This document shows positions 34,490 to 46,539 of a stretch of DNA of 64,000 nt, piece after piece; position 1 is the first letter of the stretch; each line of letters begins with the position of its first letter. Origin of the DNA: Diplolepis rosae. Its lineage: Eukaryota; Arthropoda; Insecta; Hymenoptera; Diplolepididae. The stretch lies in NCBI GenBank assembly GCA_030998225.1, contig JAPYXD010000696.1:2356001-2420000 (forward strand), read 5' to 3'. A program made the translations under genes and the position numbers. The notes beneath the pieces were generated by a model. It was not told the DNA's origin and searched no databases. It saw nothing but the letters and a program-made list of their open reading frames with translations.

Positions 34490-34790
34490 ATGCGTTTACG
34501 AGCCAAATATACAGGTTTTGAGATGCCTATATATGTGTCACTTTCGCAGTTGATTGTGTACGTGTTACGCTAATATACTAGGTTTTGAGATGCCTAGGTA
34601 TACAACTCACGCACCACATTCAGTGTTATAAGTTTTGTACGGTTATGAGCCAAATATACAGGTTTTGAGTTGCCTATATATATGTCACTTTCGCAGTTGA
34701 TTGTGTACGTGTTACGCTAATATACTAGGTTTTGAGATGCCTAGGTATACAACTCACGCACCACATTCAGTGTTATAGATAATATAATAA
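34490..34790. repeat. 147-bp tandem duplication inside LTR
   Basis: AGCCAAATATACAGGTTTTG recurs at 34,501 and 34,648, followed by nearly identical sequence ending CACCACATTCAGTGTTATA. A third partial unit (AGTTTTGAGATGC) follows at about 34,791. Confidence 0.85.
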
Positions 34791-35353
34791 GTTTTGAGAT
34801 GCTTATTTATATGTATAACTTACTTGTCTACCTCTTAAATTAGAGGGCAAAAGAGAGAATTGTCGTTTATTACTCCTATTGTTGCAAGTCAACGCGCACA
34901 AATCCTTGCAGGATAGTTGGTGTAAGGGATGCAAGTCCACCAGCGACTGATGTGATCAATTATCCGCTTACGTATCTTGTTAAGTACACGAGAAATGAAT
35001 CAAACATGCACTTGTTAACAAGATAGGTTAGTTCGTCCCGATTTCAGAAATGAATCACTATTAACCGACACGACTAAATACGACGATACACGTAATCCAA
35101 AGGAACTATCTAGCACTACGGTTTCCGGACTTGCACCACTTAAGGACCAAGGATTTTATTTACCAAGTACCGAATGTTGAGTTGCTCATAGAAATCCACT
35201 GAGACTTACGTTTATCGAAGGGTCTGCTCACGACGTTGAATTACCGGTCCGGACCTAACAACCGTACAACTGTTCGGAACTTAATGACAAACCTCCAGAG
35301 GTGAATCTGGGGTATATATACTATTGATGCTTCTATTAGTGGGAGCAGATCAA

Positions 35354-35463
35354 CGTAAATCGGTGGCACGGCACGTTCGAATCGTAAATCGGTGGCACGG
35401 CACGTTCGAATCGCAAATCGGTGGCAAGGCACGTACGAATTGCGAATCGGTGGCCAGGCACGA
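35354..35463. repeat. 29-bp minisatellite, 3.8 copies
   Basis: Units starting at 35,354, 35,383, 35,412 and 35,441; the first two are identical (CGTAAATCGGTGGCACGGCA...). An open frame across it on the minus strand is simply the repeat being read and is not a gene. Confidence 0.95.
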
Positions 35464-36259
35464 TCTCTGCAAGGGTTCATGAGTTCATCTCTTCTATTGC
35501 CCAATTTTATATCTAGTTTCCAAATAAATGCATTTATAATTACTCATTTCTGCATTTATTTGTTTACAATTTGTGTTACTTATTTTATGAAGTATGATCA
35601 TTAATTGGTTGTCAATGATCAGTCAATCGATTTCTTATCTATGATCCATAATCAATGATCGATTTTTATTCATTGATCGTGATCGACTCATCGGCAATCA
35701 ATACATAATGGCGATAATATTGATCAATACTATTTTACTACCTGAGGTATTAATAATAGTACTGATGTAATGTTGATACATAATTAATATTAATATAATA
35801 ATGATTATAATATTTAGTCATTATAATTAGTGAGGCTGTGCCGATAACTTCTCATTCTCTCATTAGGTTATTAGCACGGCGTTACTACTTTATCGGCTCG
35901 CGGTGTGAGTTACTGACTCATTACCACGGGTGCAATTACCATATAGATAGGGCGCTGTTCTTCTTCATCTCTTATTACCATATGTCAAACCGATTCGTCG
36001 ACGTGAGGTATACATAGGTTTACCTCATGCGCACAGCTACCCGGTCCATATGATAATTTATCATAGGAACACTCTTATACTTGAATGATGTCTTCCTCGT
36101 TATCCTCGGTGTTTGGCGCATTGCCCTTGCACAGGGGCAATATAAAATTTTAAAAGTTACTGGGATGTAACATAGGCCAGTGCCCACTTTTGTTTACCTC
36201 ACACTGGAAACTACACACGGACACCGGCACAATACAACAATTTATTTACCTTAGAAAAA

Positions 36260-37201
36260 TTGCATAATATTATAGTTGCATATGATTTTGGCCCATACTG
36301 CAGTAACGTTCCTCCTCACATTTCGAGTGACCATATAAAAGCCGGAAAAATTTATATGTCAGCAGCAGAAATGTTGAACTTCCTTCGCCATTTTGGACTC
36401 ATGATGGGTCATTTTGTTCTGAAAAATGACCATGCTTGGAATTTCTTTTTACTTGCACGTCAATTGACCGATCTTCTAACAGCTCCAGTATTGCAACGAA
36501 AATTTTCGGAACTACTGAGAGTTCTAATAAAAGAACACAATAGTGCATTTTTAAAACTTTTCCAGAAACCTATAAAGCCAAAGGCGCATCATTTGGTTCA
36601 ATAGCCTGATGCAATGGATGCTTGTGGTCCTTTCATCCATTTGCAGTCCATGCGATCTGAATCAAAATACCGTGAATCCAAAGTAACTGCGGTCGCAACA
36701 AATTGTCGAATAAATATTTGTGCAACGCCAGTTCTAAAGTACCAACTGCCACTTGCTTACCAATTTATCTCAAAATCTACATTTTCTGATACTCTTGAGA
36801 TTGGCCCGACGCGTGAAACGTTTATAAGCACTTTACCAATAGAGGGGCCAGAAAGCTTCTTTAAACAACCTGCCATAATTCTTGCAAACTGGATCAGTCA
36901 TTTCAAAAATAAATATCAACGAGGTTCTGTTGTGTACATTGGCGAAGATGAAGATGAGAATTGTATCCCGAGATTTGGGGTAATTTTATATGTTGTAATT
37001 GCTGAAAATAAAAATGTATGTTTTTTGTACGAAGAATTAGATATAGTCCTCTTTGATGAGCATTTTTATGCTTACGAGTGCCTTTCTCAGAATGCAGACG
37101 TGTTGCAAATCATTGAATTAGAACGTCTACTTCATCCGATACCGACGACTATTATTAGAGAGCAAGGTAAAAATTATATTATCCTTCGCAAAGGTCTGTA
37201 A
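36260..37201 (+). pseudogene. C-terminal part of insect DUF4218-like transposase, one nonsense codon
   Basis: One frame from 36,260 to 37,201 with a single TAG at 36,602-36,604. It reads MSAAEMLNFLRHFGLMMGHF, LLARQLTDLL, LIKEHNSAFLKLF..IKPKAHHLVQ, stop, then CGPFIHLQSMRSESKYRESK and a C-terminal beta-rich domain (HFKNKYQRGSVVYIGEDEDE). This order is typical of the C-terminal half of the same insect family as the 9.7-10.9 kb gene. Upstream parts are missing: the LTR at 36,172 sits directly before it. Confidence 0.65.
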
Positions 37202-39000
37202 TGTTAAATATAAATAAAAGAATTCCAAATTTCCCAAATTTCTTCTCAAACTTTCTATTATTCATTTAATTATTTGTTCGATACTTTGAGAAATTATAAA
37301 ATCAAAGTCCAGAAGGAAACTGATATCCAATTTATACTTAATTTATCAAAAATTGAATTGATCCCTATTATACATATAAACTCATTTGGCACAAAATTTG
37401 AAAACTTAATTAGAACGTCCCAAAACCAATTTTAAAAACTACATTAAATTACTATTAATTTATTAGTGTTTATTTCCTTCGGTATAAGTTTATCTTATTT
37501 TTTATACATTTATGAATTATTTCAAATTTAATTTTCAAAACAGCACCTTTTTATAAATCAGCTATATTTAATATGAGTATTTTACTTGTCATGGATAGTT
37601 GTTCCACTCATACTCATTCAACCAAAATTGGATGGCCAAAACACACATCCTAAATTGCTGAATCTATATCAGCAAAAAAATATAGTTAATCCAATCATAA
37701 ATATGGTTGTACCACTCATTAATTTCTATCAGTGTGTGCGACTTTGCCACATTCCTTCTTTCGAAAGTCATATGGTCGTGAATACGCAAACCGTTGAGAG
37801 ATATCTTTTTATTAATTTATTTATTATTCTCATTTACATCGCGGAACGGTCACAAATGTCAATCTTAATTAATTTTAGGATTTTACAACAAAAAATATTC
37901 GATGTAAATCAAGAATATTGTTTACGCTCTTATATGACTAACTGAGTCACGATATAACCATCTTAACATGTTTTTATCCTCATTATACGTTAAAAATAAC
38001 GTTAACTGGTAATTGAGATATGCAATAATTTTATTTATTAACGCTAAAAATTGAAAAAACATAATACCTGTTATTAAAGGCAGTGCAGTGGTTCATCACT
38101 TTCCATGTCTTCACCGTCAGGATTGACTATTTGTTAGAGTGAGATGAAAGTATAGTTGTGTCTCACTCCAACCAATGGTGAACTTTAACGGTGGAGACGT
38201 TCCACAAAAGGTTCGCTAGGGGCTGATTTGTATAACTGTAATTCTTCCAGTATTTTGAAAGTACTTCATGTTCACCTTACATTATACTACAAGTTCTTTC
38301 GAATTTTCAATAAAAATGTTTATATGATCCTGTTAGTTGTTTCTTTATTATATACCCACATTAAAAAAAATAATGTTATAATTATTTCATTTCATGCGCG
38401 GTATACGTAAATCAATTATTTTTAATACCGCTGATGAATATTTATAATTGATTGATTTAATACCTTTTTAAACTTTTCGTAACTTCAATTCCTATTAATG
38501 CCGTGCCTAATACATTATTAAATGTCATTACAAGAGACTCAAAGCTAGTCATTTTTGCGGCTCTTTAAGGAATATAAACGATGGACAAAAAAGGTATTTG
38601 TAGGAATTGATCATTTTCAATACTTTTTAATGCAAATCTCCTTACCGGGTACAGTTTTTGCAATATTTGTAAGTACAAAATGTTCATAGAGTTTGTGAGA
38701 AATATCTATAATTTTATATTTAAAGTTTTCTGGTTGAAAAATGTCAAAATAAGAGATACAAATATAATTTTCGGAAAATAAACGTATTTTTTAAATTGGT
38801 TCAAAATAAATACCAGATTAGTGATAAAACTGTGAATTGATATAAAAATTTTCTGCTTTAGAAGTAAAAAACAGAATTAATATCAAATATATACAAGAAA
38901 GTAGTTGGTATAGGAGTTTTATTATGCTTCTCGAATGACTGAAAAAGAAAAAAGGATTAGTATCGGATAAAATTGGATGTTTACATATGGTTGGATTCAG
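37202..39000. other. AT-rich region with one unassigned frame
   Basis: A 119-codon frame at 37,586-37,945 is hydrophobic and low in complexity, with no motif; I do not call it a gene. Nothing else seen. Confidence 0.4.
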
Positions 39001-39019
39001 GTCTAGAAGTTTTTTGGGG

Positions 39020-40170
39020 AAAAGGGGAAAATAGTCTTCTAAATGTTGAGGAGTTTTGATGTGGAACTGGAGGGGGAAATTGTGTTGATTTATCAGTTTG
39101 AAAAAAATTCCCTCTACGGCATTCTATTGTAGCATGCATTTGAGTGCTACAATATCTACATGAATTTTTATATGATACTATGGTAATTTCAGCCTTGGAT
39201 CAGTTTGAAAACTTTGATCCATTGTTTTTCTTATCCCTTTACAAATAGTATTCTAAAACTCCTTATCGCAAAGATCATAAGATCGTATCAATAGTTAAAG
39301 TAATTTCAAACCAGCTCTATTTTCGGCAAAAATGATCGTTTGTATTAACTTGAGCAAGAAAAAATAATTTTTTTTTTTTGAATTTGGATCAGGATAAACT
39401 ATGTATTGTGGTAGGGGGAATCCATATTTTATGGTAAAATTTCTCAAAATTTCCACATGGTTTAAAAGTCCCATAGAGTCTTTTCTATATATTTTTTTTT
39501 GTCACTTCGCACGTGGGTAGGCTCATCATAGTAATGCTCCATTGCAGATGATTTCCTGAAACGATATGGAATATTTATATTAGAATTTATTGAACTGATT
39601 GGCGGGTCTATACCCACATTTAAAACATTTCTTATAGCTTTATCCAGAAAAAGGCGATGTAGTAGAAATATTATTTCTTTTTATTTCATAAGGACTTTTT
39701 TTTTAAAACAACTGTTATTGGATGTACTACGTTTTGTTATCTCACCATTTGTTGAAGGTTTTGGATCATTTATAGGTGCTTCTTGGATTGTGACATGAAA
39801 ATGTTCTAGTGAGTTTATTAAATTTACTTCACATTTTTTATCTTTTTGCAAAAGAGAATTTATCATTTTTATTATAGCAAAATCCTTTGCTGTTTTTATT
39901 GTGTTTGTTTTATTAAAGACATGAAATGAATGGGAATTGCAGATTGCTATGTATGTTGAGTCTTCCATTTCGATTCATTAATTAAGGTATTATATAGATT
40001 TTGTGCTACCCTTTGCTTTACATTTTCTTTATATTTGCCACTACTCGTTATTATATAATTTTTATATTGTAAATTAACGTGAAATAGACATTTATTATTA
40101 TTCGTTTGTTCAATGGGTATCTCATATTTGAGGGGTGGATCCCCATTTTATTGAATAATTTTGTTTAGTG
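39020..40170 (-). pseudogene. Decayed gene with several dsRNA-binding domains and a zinc knuckle
   Basis: Reading leftward. Domain 1, about 40,160-39,975, contains GDPPLKYEIPIEQ, LFHVNLQYKNYIITSSGKYK, ENVKQRVAQNLYNTLI: a dsRNA-binding fold with its basic helix (one stop near its start). A partial second unit, 39,968-39,681, has KTAKDFAIIKMINSLL. A third N-terminal half at about 39,500-39,330 has GFPLPQYIVYPDPNS. Then, at 39,170-39,129, CRYCSTQMHATIEC is a CX2CX4HX4C knuckle. Frames change between pieces. The dsRBD plus CCHC combination matches the gene at 1,846, so I infer two relatives. Confidence 0.5.
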
Positions 40171-40379
40171 AGGTTGTAAAAGAAAAATTCGACATTCTTC
40201 AGATGATAGATTCGAATAGAATAATGTGATCTACTAAGTTCTTCTTTTAGTTCAGAGTGAAGACAATTAATAGTTTTCGTACTATTATGATCTTTACCTG
40301 AATTAGTATTTTCGTTAGGTGTTGAACTTTTAGGTTTCCCTATAGATTTTTATGGTGCTGAAGCTGTTAGCAGTTCTTG

Positions 40380-40808
40380 GTGGCTCTCAGCAGTAGGTCC
40401 AGAAGGTCGATAGGTACCTAAGTGTAATAAGAGTTTAGTGACCGAATCCCAGAAGGCGCCTAGTAGATGGAGAGACCATCAAAATAATGTGTGTAGTGCA
40501 TAACCATGAATAATGGTATCCGCTATTAATTTAATCACTCTAATTATTATAATTAATCCGATTAGACCTGCACTACTAGTTCCAAAATTTGTAAAAATTG
40601 TTCAAAATCTACCCCAAGCGGATTTAGCAATTTTATCAATTACTTCTTGGTTGAACAAATTTGTTAACGATATTCCTTGATTAATAGTTGGATGTCCTGT
40701 TATTTCTCTAGCTAAAGAATTTGAAATCTTCAAAAAATCTAACAAAGATCCAACGTCTCTTTTTTCTATGGCCATTCCATTTTCTAAAATAACATACTTT
40801 ACTTTCAA
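40380..40808 (-). pseudogene. Membrane glycoprotein C-terminus, viral-like
   Basis: From 40,808 leftward: VGSLLDFLKISNSLAREITG, LFNQEVIDKIAKSAWGRF, a stop, then a membrane segment (SAGLIGLIIIIRVIKLIADT), IIHGYALHTLF, a stop, WSLHLLGAFWDSVTKLLLHL and a polar tail. This layout resembles the end of glycoproteins of chuvirus-like negative-strand viruses that are often captured in arthropod genomes; I am recalling that pattern and could not compare it. The polar tail overlaps the start of the dsRBD gene. In-frame stops make it inactive. The ectodomain is not recognisable upstream. Confidence 0.35.
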
Positions 40809-40827
40809 TATCTACTTAATTTTTACA

Positions 40828-41140
40828 ATGACCATACCAATTCCATCTTCTCAAGAATTTTAAGTATTTAAAACACATTCAACCCCAATATATTTTGACT
40901 TCATTACTGATTATATTACACCTATATTCATAAAATCTCAAATCTCTTATATTGCAATTTCTCCAAATAATGAATCTTATTTCACAAATGAAAACTTACT
41001 CGCTCCAAAAATTCCAAAATCTTAATTACTCTTCAAGGAATAGGAATTTTACAAATAGAATCAGACTGTAATTCGGATTCATCAATTCCATACTATAATA
41101 TTAAAAATTATCCAAAAATAATGGATAACTCAATTCCACT
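40828..41140 (+). pseudogene. Broken small gene interrupted by hAT insertion (5' part)
   Basis: ATG 40,828 starts a frame that has one early stop, then runs to a stop near 41,025. A shifted frame continues with LITLQGIGILQIESDCNSDS and PYYNIKNYPKIMDNSIPL up to the hAT target site at 41,140. After the hAT, from 55,560, the same frame continues for about 25 codons to a stop at 55,650. Weak: the minus strand could be the coding one instead. Confidence 0.25.
41133..41140. other. hAT target-site duplication, left
   Basis: ATTCCACT, repeated in the same orientation at 55,552-55,559. Eight bases is the hallmark length for hAT elements. Confidence 0.9.
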
Positions 41141-43969
41141 CAGTGTCTCCAGAACATGGGATTTTTCGGCCCCCACCACGTTCCCATCTGGGAGAAACAC
41201 ATGCAAACGTGGTGTGTCAGTGTGTCGGCTCTGCTACACGCTGCGGTCACCAGCTTCGTGTAAAGCCGAAGGTGCACGAAGACGGACTTCGTTACAATGC
41301 TTGAGTTTCCAAGTTATTTTTAGATTTCAAGCTTTCGTTTATCGAGTCGTAATTAAGAATTGTATTTTTCTCGAGTACGTGCAAGAGAGGCGCGAAGCAG
41401 ACGACTAATTTGAATTTACGAAGTATATAGTTCAAGAAATAACACTTTTCTTCAATTTCTTGAAGAAAGTCTGCATGAAATAAACATCAGTATGATCTTG
41501 GAAAATTTCATGAGGATTTCAACACTTCAAAAATAAACTTTCAGTGAAATTTAGTGACAATAAATGTATAAAATTTGAATCAATATATAATTTTCCATTC
41601 AAATTTATATACTTCTTACTAATTTTGTACATTTAACAATTTTTCAATTAGAACAATATTTTCTATCAAGATAAAATGAACATAAAATTCAAGTTCATAA
41701 TTTATATTTTCAGTTATATGTTAGAAATATTTTCATCTCACATTTTTGTAGCCTAAGCACAAACTTTTCATTCAAAAACTTAAAATCTCTACGGAAATGG
41801 AAAATTGTCTAATAGCAGTAGATAAATTAAAAAGCTAAAATATGTGTTTATTGGTATTTCCATATTAACATATAAATATCAATCAACTTTAAATTTTACA
41901 TAAAAATGTTCGTTCGAAGTGTTCAAATCTTGTTACAATTTGACAAGATTTTATGGAGGAGTGCAATCTTTTGGATGAAATATTTTGTAGTTCTTAATTT
42001 GTCTGTCCGTCTGAAATCGTAGTAAGATTTGAACAGTAAACAACAAATTTTCCAATTATGTCATGTTTATGTCTTCTTAATGGAAAATACTTTGCATATA
42101 ATTCTCTAATTCGATATTTTTTTAATGTATGAACATTCCAGAAATTGATAAATATTCCATCTTTTTATAGGAACTAAAAATTTCCGGATAATGCTTTGAT
42201 TGAGAAAGCTAAAAATTTGTCAAATATTGATATAAATTGCAATTTTACAATTGCATTATTTTTCACATATTTAAACATCTCTTCAATCTTGATAATTCTT
42301 ACAGAAGTTTATTTCATGGGAGTGACTTTTTCTTTTTCTAATGAAAGATTTCGTAATTCTAAATTCGGCCCAATTCGTAACATTGTAAAAAGCTTTTAAA
42401 ACTTCATAAAAATTTTTTTTCTGTTTTATTCAAAGTCAATAAATATTCAATGTTTGGAATCGAAATATTAAGTAAATGATTTTCAATTTCTGGGAATAAA
42501 CTGCTTTAATAAGACAATCTTTCTTCTTTGTGAGAAATCTCAATTTTAAAATTAAAATTCTACGCATAGGATACAAAAACATAATATGAAAATACTTTTA
42601 TTACAGAATTTTGAAATATACAAGTTGTCCAATTTTTAATCGAGTAAATCGGCTACTTTAAGCAAAAAATTATGTTAAAAATATTTTATCAAAAAAAAAT
42701 TAGACACATTAAATTACGGTTTAAAATCCACATTCATAGATTGATGGTAAAAGCAGTTTAAAGTTTTTTAATCTTACGTTTTAGTGACGTATGCACAGAC
42801 TTTTAATCAGATAAATGAAATGCTTTATAGAAAGTCAAAATTTTCTTATTACTGCACTTAATCAAATTTATAAAGTAAAAATATTTTTTAATTGATGCTT
42901 TCACTCAATTCTTTAAACATTCATTAATTGAAAATTGTACTCAAAATTTAATCTTGCAGCGTTCCAATATTCCCACAATGTTACAAAATCTTATTAATCA
43001 TTATTTTAGTCGAATTATTTTCAAAATATTTAAAAAATAAATGTAAATATTTTGATTAAATACTCTGTCAAATTTTGCATTTGACTGATCTTGCAAAATT
43101 GTTGAAAGTTTTGAATACCGATAGAAGAAACTTTAAATGAAATTTTATGTCCATAAATGCTTAAAGTTCTATATAGAAATATCAACTACAACATTCTCAA
43201 ATTTTATAAATAAACTACTAAATTCAAAAAGTTTCGGATTTTTTTAAAAACTGTACAAATTTCAAATATGAATCAGTCTAAATCTACTGATTATCAGTGA
43301 AATTTGACTGATTTAAATAACTAAAAACAGGTTACTGTGAATCAGTCAAATTTCACTGATTACTTCAGTGAAAAGTAACTGATTTAACAGTGAAAAATAT
43401 TGTTTCCACCGATGATTCAGTGAAAAGGCAAATCACTGATTCAATCAGTGAAAATTTGACTGATTTAGATTTAGAGTGTATACAAATTTAAAATATAAAG
43501 TGTACTTTGTACATTAATCAAACAAATTTGGAAGATGAATATTTTAATAAATATTCCTAAATATTATTGGAATATGATACATATCGATTTACAAAAACTT
43601 CTTCAAAGTACTCAGACATTTTTCTTATTTTACGACATTTTTGCACCATGTTTGACCTTTGGGTAGGATTCAAGAAAACAATTGTAGACATACTTTCATT
43701 ACTTAGTAAAATACTATGAAGACTTGCTTTTTAAATTAAAGCGAAAACTTTTAAAACCTTTAACAATAGGTTGCATAGATTATGCTCTAATCTTGGACGC
43801 AATTAGAGAAATAGGTTTTTTTGCTTTTTTTAGATCTAGTTTTTGCCTTAAACATAAAAGAAAGAAAACACATTTGAAATATTAAAATAAAAAAGCTGGT
43901 TCATTCTCAGAGAATCCCAAATATTCTGAAATAAAACTCCTTTCCACACCACCACGGAGGTAGAGTTTA
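41141..43969 (+). repeat. Left giant TIR of hAT
   Basis: 2,829 bp, AT-rich, with no gene. The first 265 bp contain the GC-richer terminal part that reads as an open frame in both arms. Relative to the right arm it lacks ~130 bp (right-arm 54,512-54,640), between short AATT repeats. Confidence 0.9.
43265..43485. repeat. Cluster of CACTGATT / AATCAGTG motifs in hAT arm
   Basis: Over a dozen copies of TCAGTSAA-like words in both orientations (ATCAGTGAAATTTGACTGAT, TCAGTCAAATTTCACTGATT and similar) within about 220 bp. Mirrored at 47,828-48,040 in the right arm. Subterminal short repeats bind transposase in hAT elements such as Ac; whether these do is an inference. Confidence 0.7.
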
Positions 43970-44177
43970 AGGCTCGTTTTTTTTTACGTCCTACGAAACG
44001 AAAAGGGTTTTTGCTTTCAAGCAAAAAGAAAAAAGGAAAAAAATGAAGCAAAGTGGTAAAAAACGCTACAAATGTAGCCCGTACTTCAGGCTTGCCTCTA
44101 TCAAATGCCAGTATACGTCGAACAAAAATGTTTTGTTTCAAATCAAATAATGAAGAAGTTTGATTAATTCGGGATGA

Positions 44178-44218
44178 TTTGGGGTGCTTGATTATTGTGA
44201 GTCCCCTTGCCTCTCACT
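44178..44218. repeat. Short repeat shared with 25,090-25,124
   Basis: TTGGGGTGCTTGATTA..GTGAGTCCCCTTGCCTCTCAC occurs here and beside the Tc1/mariner fragment at 25,090. About 40 bp, near-identical. Origin unknown. Confidence 0.7.
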
Positions 44219-44419
44219 TACGCCCAAAGTGTGATATTACTCAATTTCAGTATGTTTTCTTACTCACACAATAATAATTAAAACTAAACAATTTCCATAC
44301 CCGTGGCACGCGAAGAAAGGAATAAAGAACGTATCTCTGATATAAGAAATAAAATGTCATTATTTTGTGAGTAAGAAAGGGGTTTGAAATTGATTAACGC
44401 CATGCCTTGGCCATTAGAA

Positions 44420-46536
44420 TTAATCCTCTCCTTCGTGAGCGAAGAGCGACAAACCACTTTCCCTATCACTTTCTGCCATCTCATATAGATTTTCGGTCAT
44501 TAATTGCAAATGCTTCGAAGTGATGCTCGTTGTTCTGGCTGTTTCAGCTCTCGCCTTCAGGGCTGATCGAGTAACACAAATTGAGTTGACCGTCCTGTTT
44601 CCTAAGCGATTTCTTTTGGGAGTTTTCGCGTCCGTGAGCATGGAGAAACCTCGCTCCGCCTCAGCATTTGAATGAGGAAGACTCCGAACATGATTCAATA
44701 CTGAGGTCAAATTTGGAAAAAGTTTTTCTCCTGTACTCGTCGAAGATACACCGATACTAGACCACATTTCGTCAAAAGATAAATTCGACCACTTTTCTTT
44801 GAGTTCCTGTCTGATTTTTAGTAAAGAATCCCACTCTTTTTGTACACCTATTCTATCAAACGACCCTAAATCTTGACAAACTTTCCAGACCCTAGGAAAA
44901 GTTTCGCTTCGATCAGCATAGAAAGCTACTTGAGGCCGTAAAACAGCAACGCAAGACAAAAAGATGTCATCAAAAGGATCAAAAGGATGACCTTACCAAC
45001 GTCAATGTCTTGAAGCGGTTTTTGATTACTAGGATCTGCAAAGTTAACATTTCTAATGATTTGAAAGAATAAATTCGGTTGAAGAAGATCCTCTTTCAAA
45101 TAACTGCTAAGAATCCATACGAAGAATTTAGCTGAGTTTGGCTGGAGTTCCTGAACCATTGTTTCGCGACTATGAAATTTCGCATTGTATACGTTGAACC
45201 TATTCAAAATAAACCTCAAGAATAGGAAATATGCGAGTGTCAAAGGATTCTGCATTTTTCCTAACAAGTCTTTGGCCTTCTCTACCTTCTCAGATACGAG
45301 GACCATAAGATACTGAAGAATAACTTCCCAATTCTTTATTATAATATCTATGCATCGATAGCGGACAAGCCAGCGAGTTTCAGAATGACTAGGAATTTTT
45401 TGATAGCCATTTCCTAATTCCAAAACAATCGATCGAAAAATAGCCGTTCGCTTGGAGCTAGCAGTAAGAAAAGCTGGCAAATCTTTGATTAAATCCTCTA
45501 CATCTGGGATTGTGGCACAAGCATATTTTGCTACAATTGCTGACGAATGCGAGACACACGGGAAAACAATTAAACGGGGACTTTTTTCCTTTAATTTTGT
45601 GTTAAATGCGGACCTATTGCCGACCATCACCTGTGCATTATCACAAGCTAAAGCACAGATATTAGATAAAGGGATTTTCTGCCCGGACAATGCTTTTTCG
45701 AACGCATCAAAAATTTTAGAGGCAGAACAATCCGAAGCATTTACATTAATAAGCTGGAGCAATTCCACCCTGACAGAAAATTTCGTTGGCTCCACATATC
45801 GACCCATTAAAGACAGCCACTTTTCTAGAGTCCTGTCGGTCGTTTCGTCTTCGTACACTGAAAATGATTGCTTACGCAAAATATTTGCCATGCGATCAGT
45901 TTCAGCAGCACATACGACGTTATTTACAACTAGGACCATTTTAGTGTGGCTTAATCTAACGTCTTTTAAAACCGAAGGTTCCAGATCTTGGAAAAGTCCT
46001 ATCAATTCTGATGAAATCGCGAATGGTAAATTATGCTCTACGAAATATGTACTAATCCTAATCTCTGCTTCTTGTACTTTCTGTTTGAAAGTAACACTTT
46101 CCGGAATCGTGGAATTTGTGAATTCTGAAGCAGAATAACTTGCTACACAAGGTTCAACACTGTAAGAATTGGCAGTTACATTAGAAGAATTTTCACTTAC
46201 TACTCCATAACATTCTAATTTATTTGAAAACTCTTGCTTCTTTCTGTGTGATAAAGATGCTTCATGCTTTTCAATTTCCGATTTGCCACATAGCAACGTT
46301 TTATTGCAAATTTTGCAATGAAATCTTGTTTCATCTGCTAATGTAACCACCCACTCTCTCCACGACGGAAATTCCTCAAACCATCCCAACTGAACGTTTT
46401 TTGCATTTTTCATGACTTTTCTAGCGGCTTGACATTCGTTTGAACCAGAGTTCAAACGGTGGTCAACCTTCGTTTGAACCTGGCTGTCCTTCAAAACACT
46501 CGAATTTGGGTCAACCGGATTACTCATTGTGAACAA
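44420..46536 (-). pseudogene. hAT transposase with one frame change
   Basis: The N-terminal frame (first ATG near 46,536, to 44,926) has a BED-like finger (FHCKICNKTLL...HEASLSH, about residues 92-117), the catalytic DETTDRT region and ALACDNAQVMVG (second Asp), then FPCVSHSSAIVAKYA and PSHSETRW. The C-terminal frame (44,420 to about 44,980) has SNAEAERGFSMLTDAKTPKR with the catalytic Glu and the dimerisation region. The change lies near 44,985, where ATCCTTTTG is tandemly duplicated. Total about 700 residues, full hAT size. The triad is intact, so a single lesion separates this copy from coding capacity. Confidence 0.88.
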
Positions 46537-46539
46537 TAA

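Larger units (their letters stand above)
34208..36172 (-). repeat. Long LTR (about 1,965 bp) of minus-strand gypsy-like element
   Basis: Ends are inverted: TGTTACGTCCC at 34,208 and GGGATGTAACA ending at 36,172. The low end abuts the primer site, so this is the 5' LTR of an element read leftward. Inside are a 147-bp tandem duplication (34,501-34,790) and a 29-bp minisatellite (35,354-35,463). The matching 3' LTR is not in the window. Confidence 0.7.

Noticed and set aside
35241..35504. 87-codon minus-strand frame with repeated RFA/RAT-like phrases
   Set aside because: It is the 29-bp minisatellite read in frame (period not divisible by three, so the phrase shifts), not a repeat protein.
41121..41408. 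95-codon frame opening into the hAT left terminus
   Set aside because: It is read across the junction of flank and hAT TIR; the matching frame at 55,284-55,574 is the inverted copy of the same TIR. No motif.
42196..42399. Frame with a matching copy on the minus strand at 48,993-49,439
   Set aside because: The match is explained by the inverted hAT arms, and the minus-strand version is a chimera with the LINE 5' UTR.
43848..44141. 97-codon minus-strand frame spanning the inner end of the left hAT arm
   Set aside because: Part of it is mirrored in the right arm as non-coding DNA; phenylalanine-rich from poly-T; no motif.
45452..46138. 228-codon plus-strand frame
   Set aside because: Antisense of the hAT transposase coding strand.
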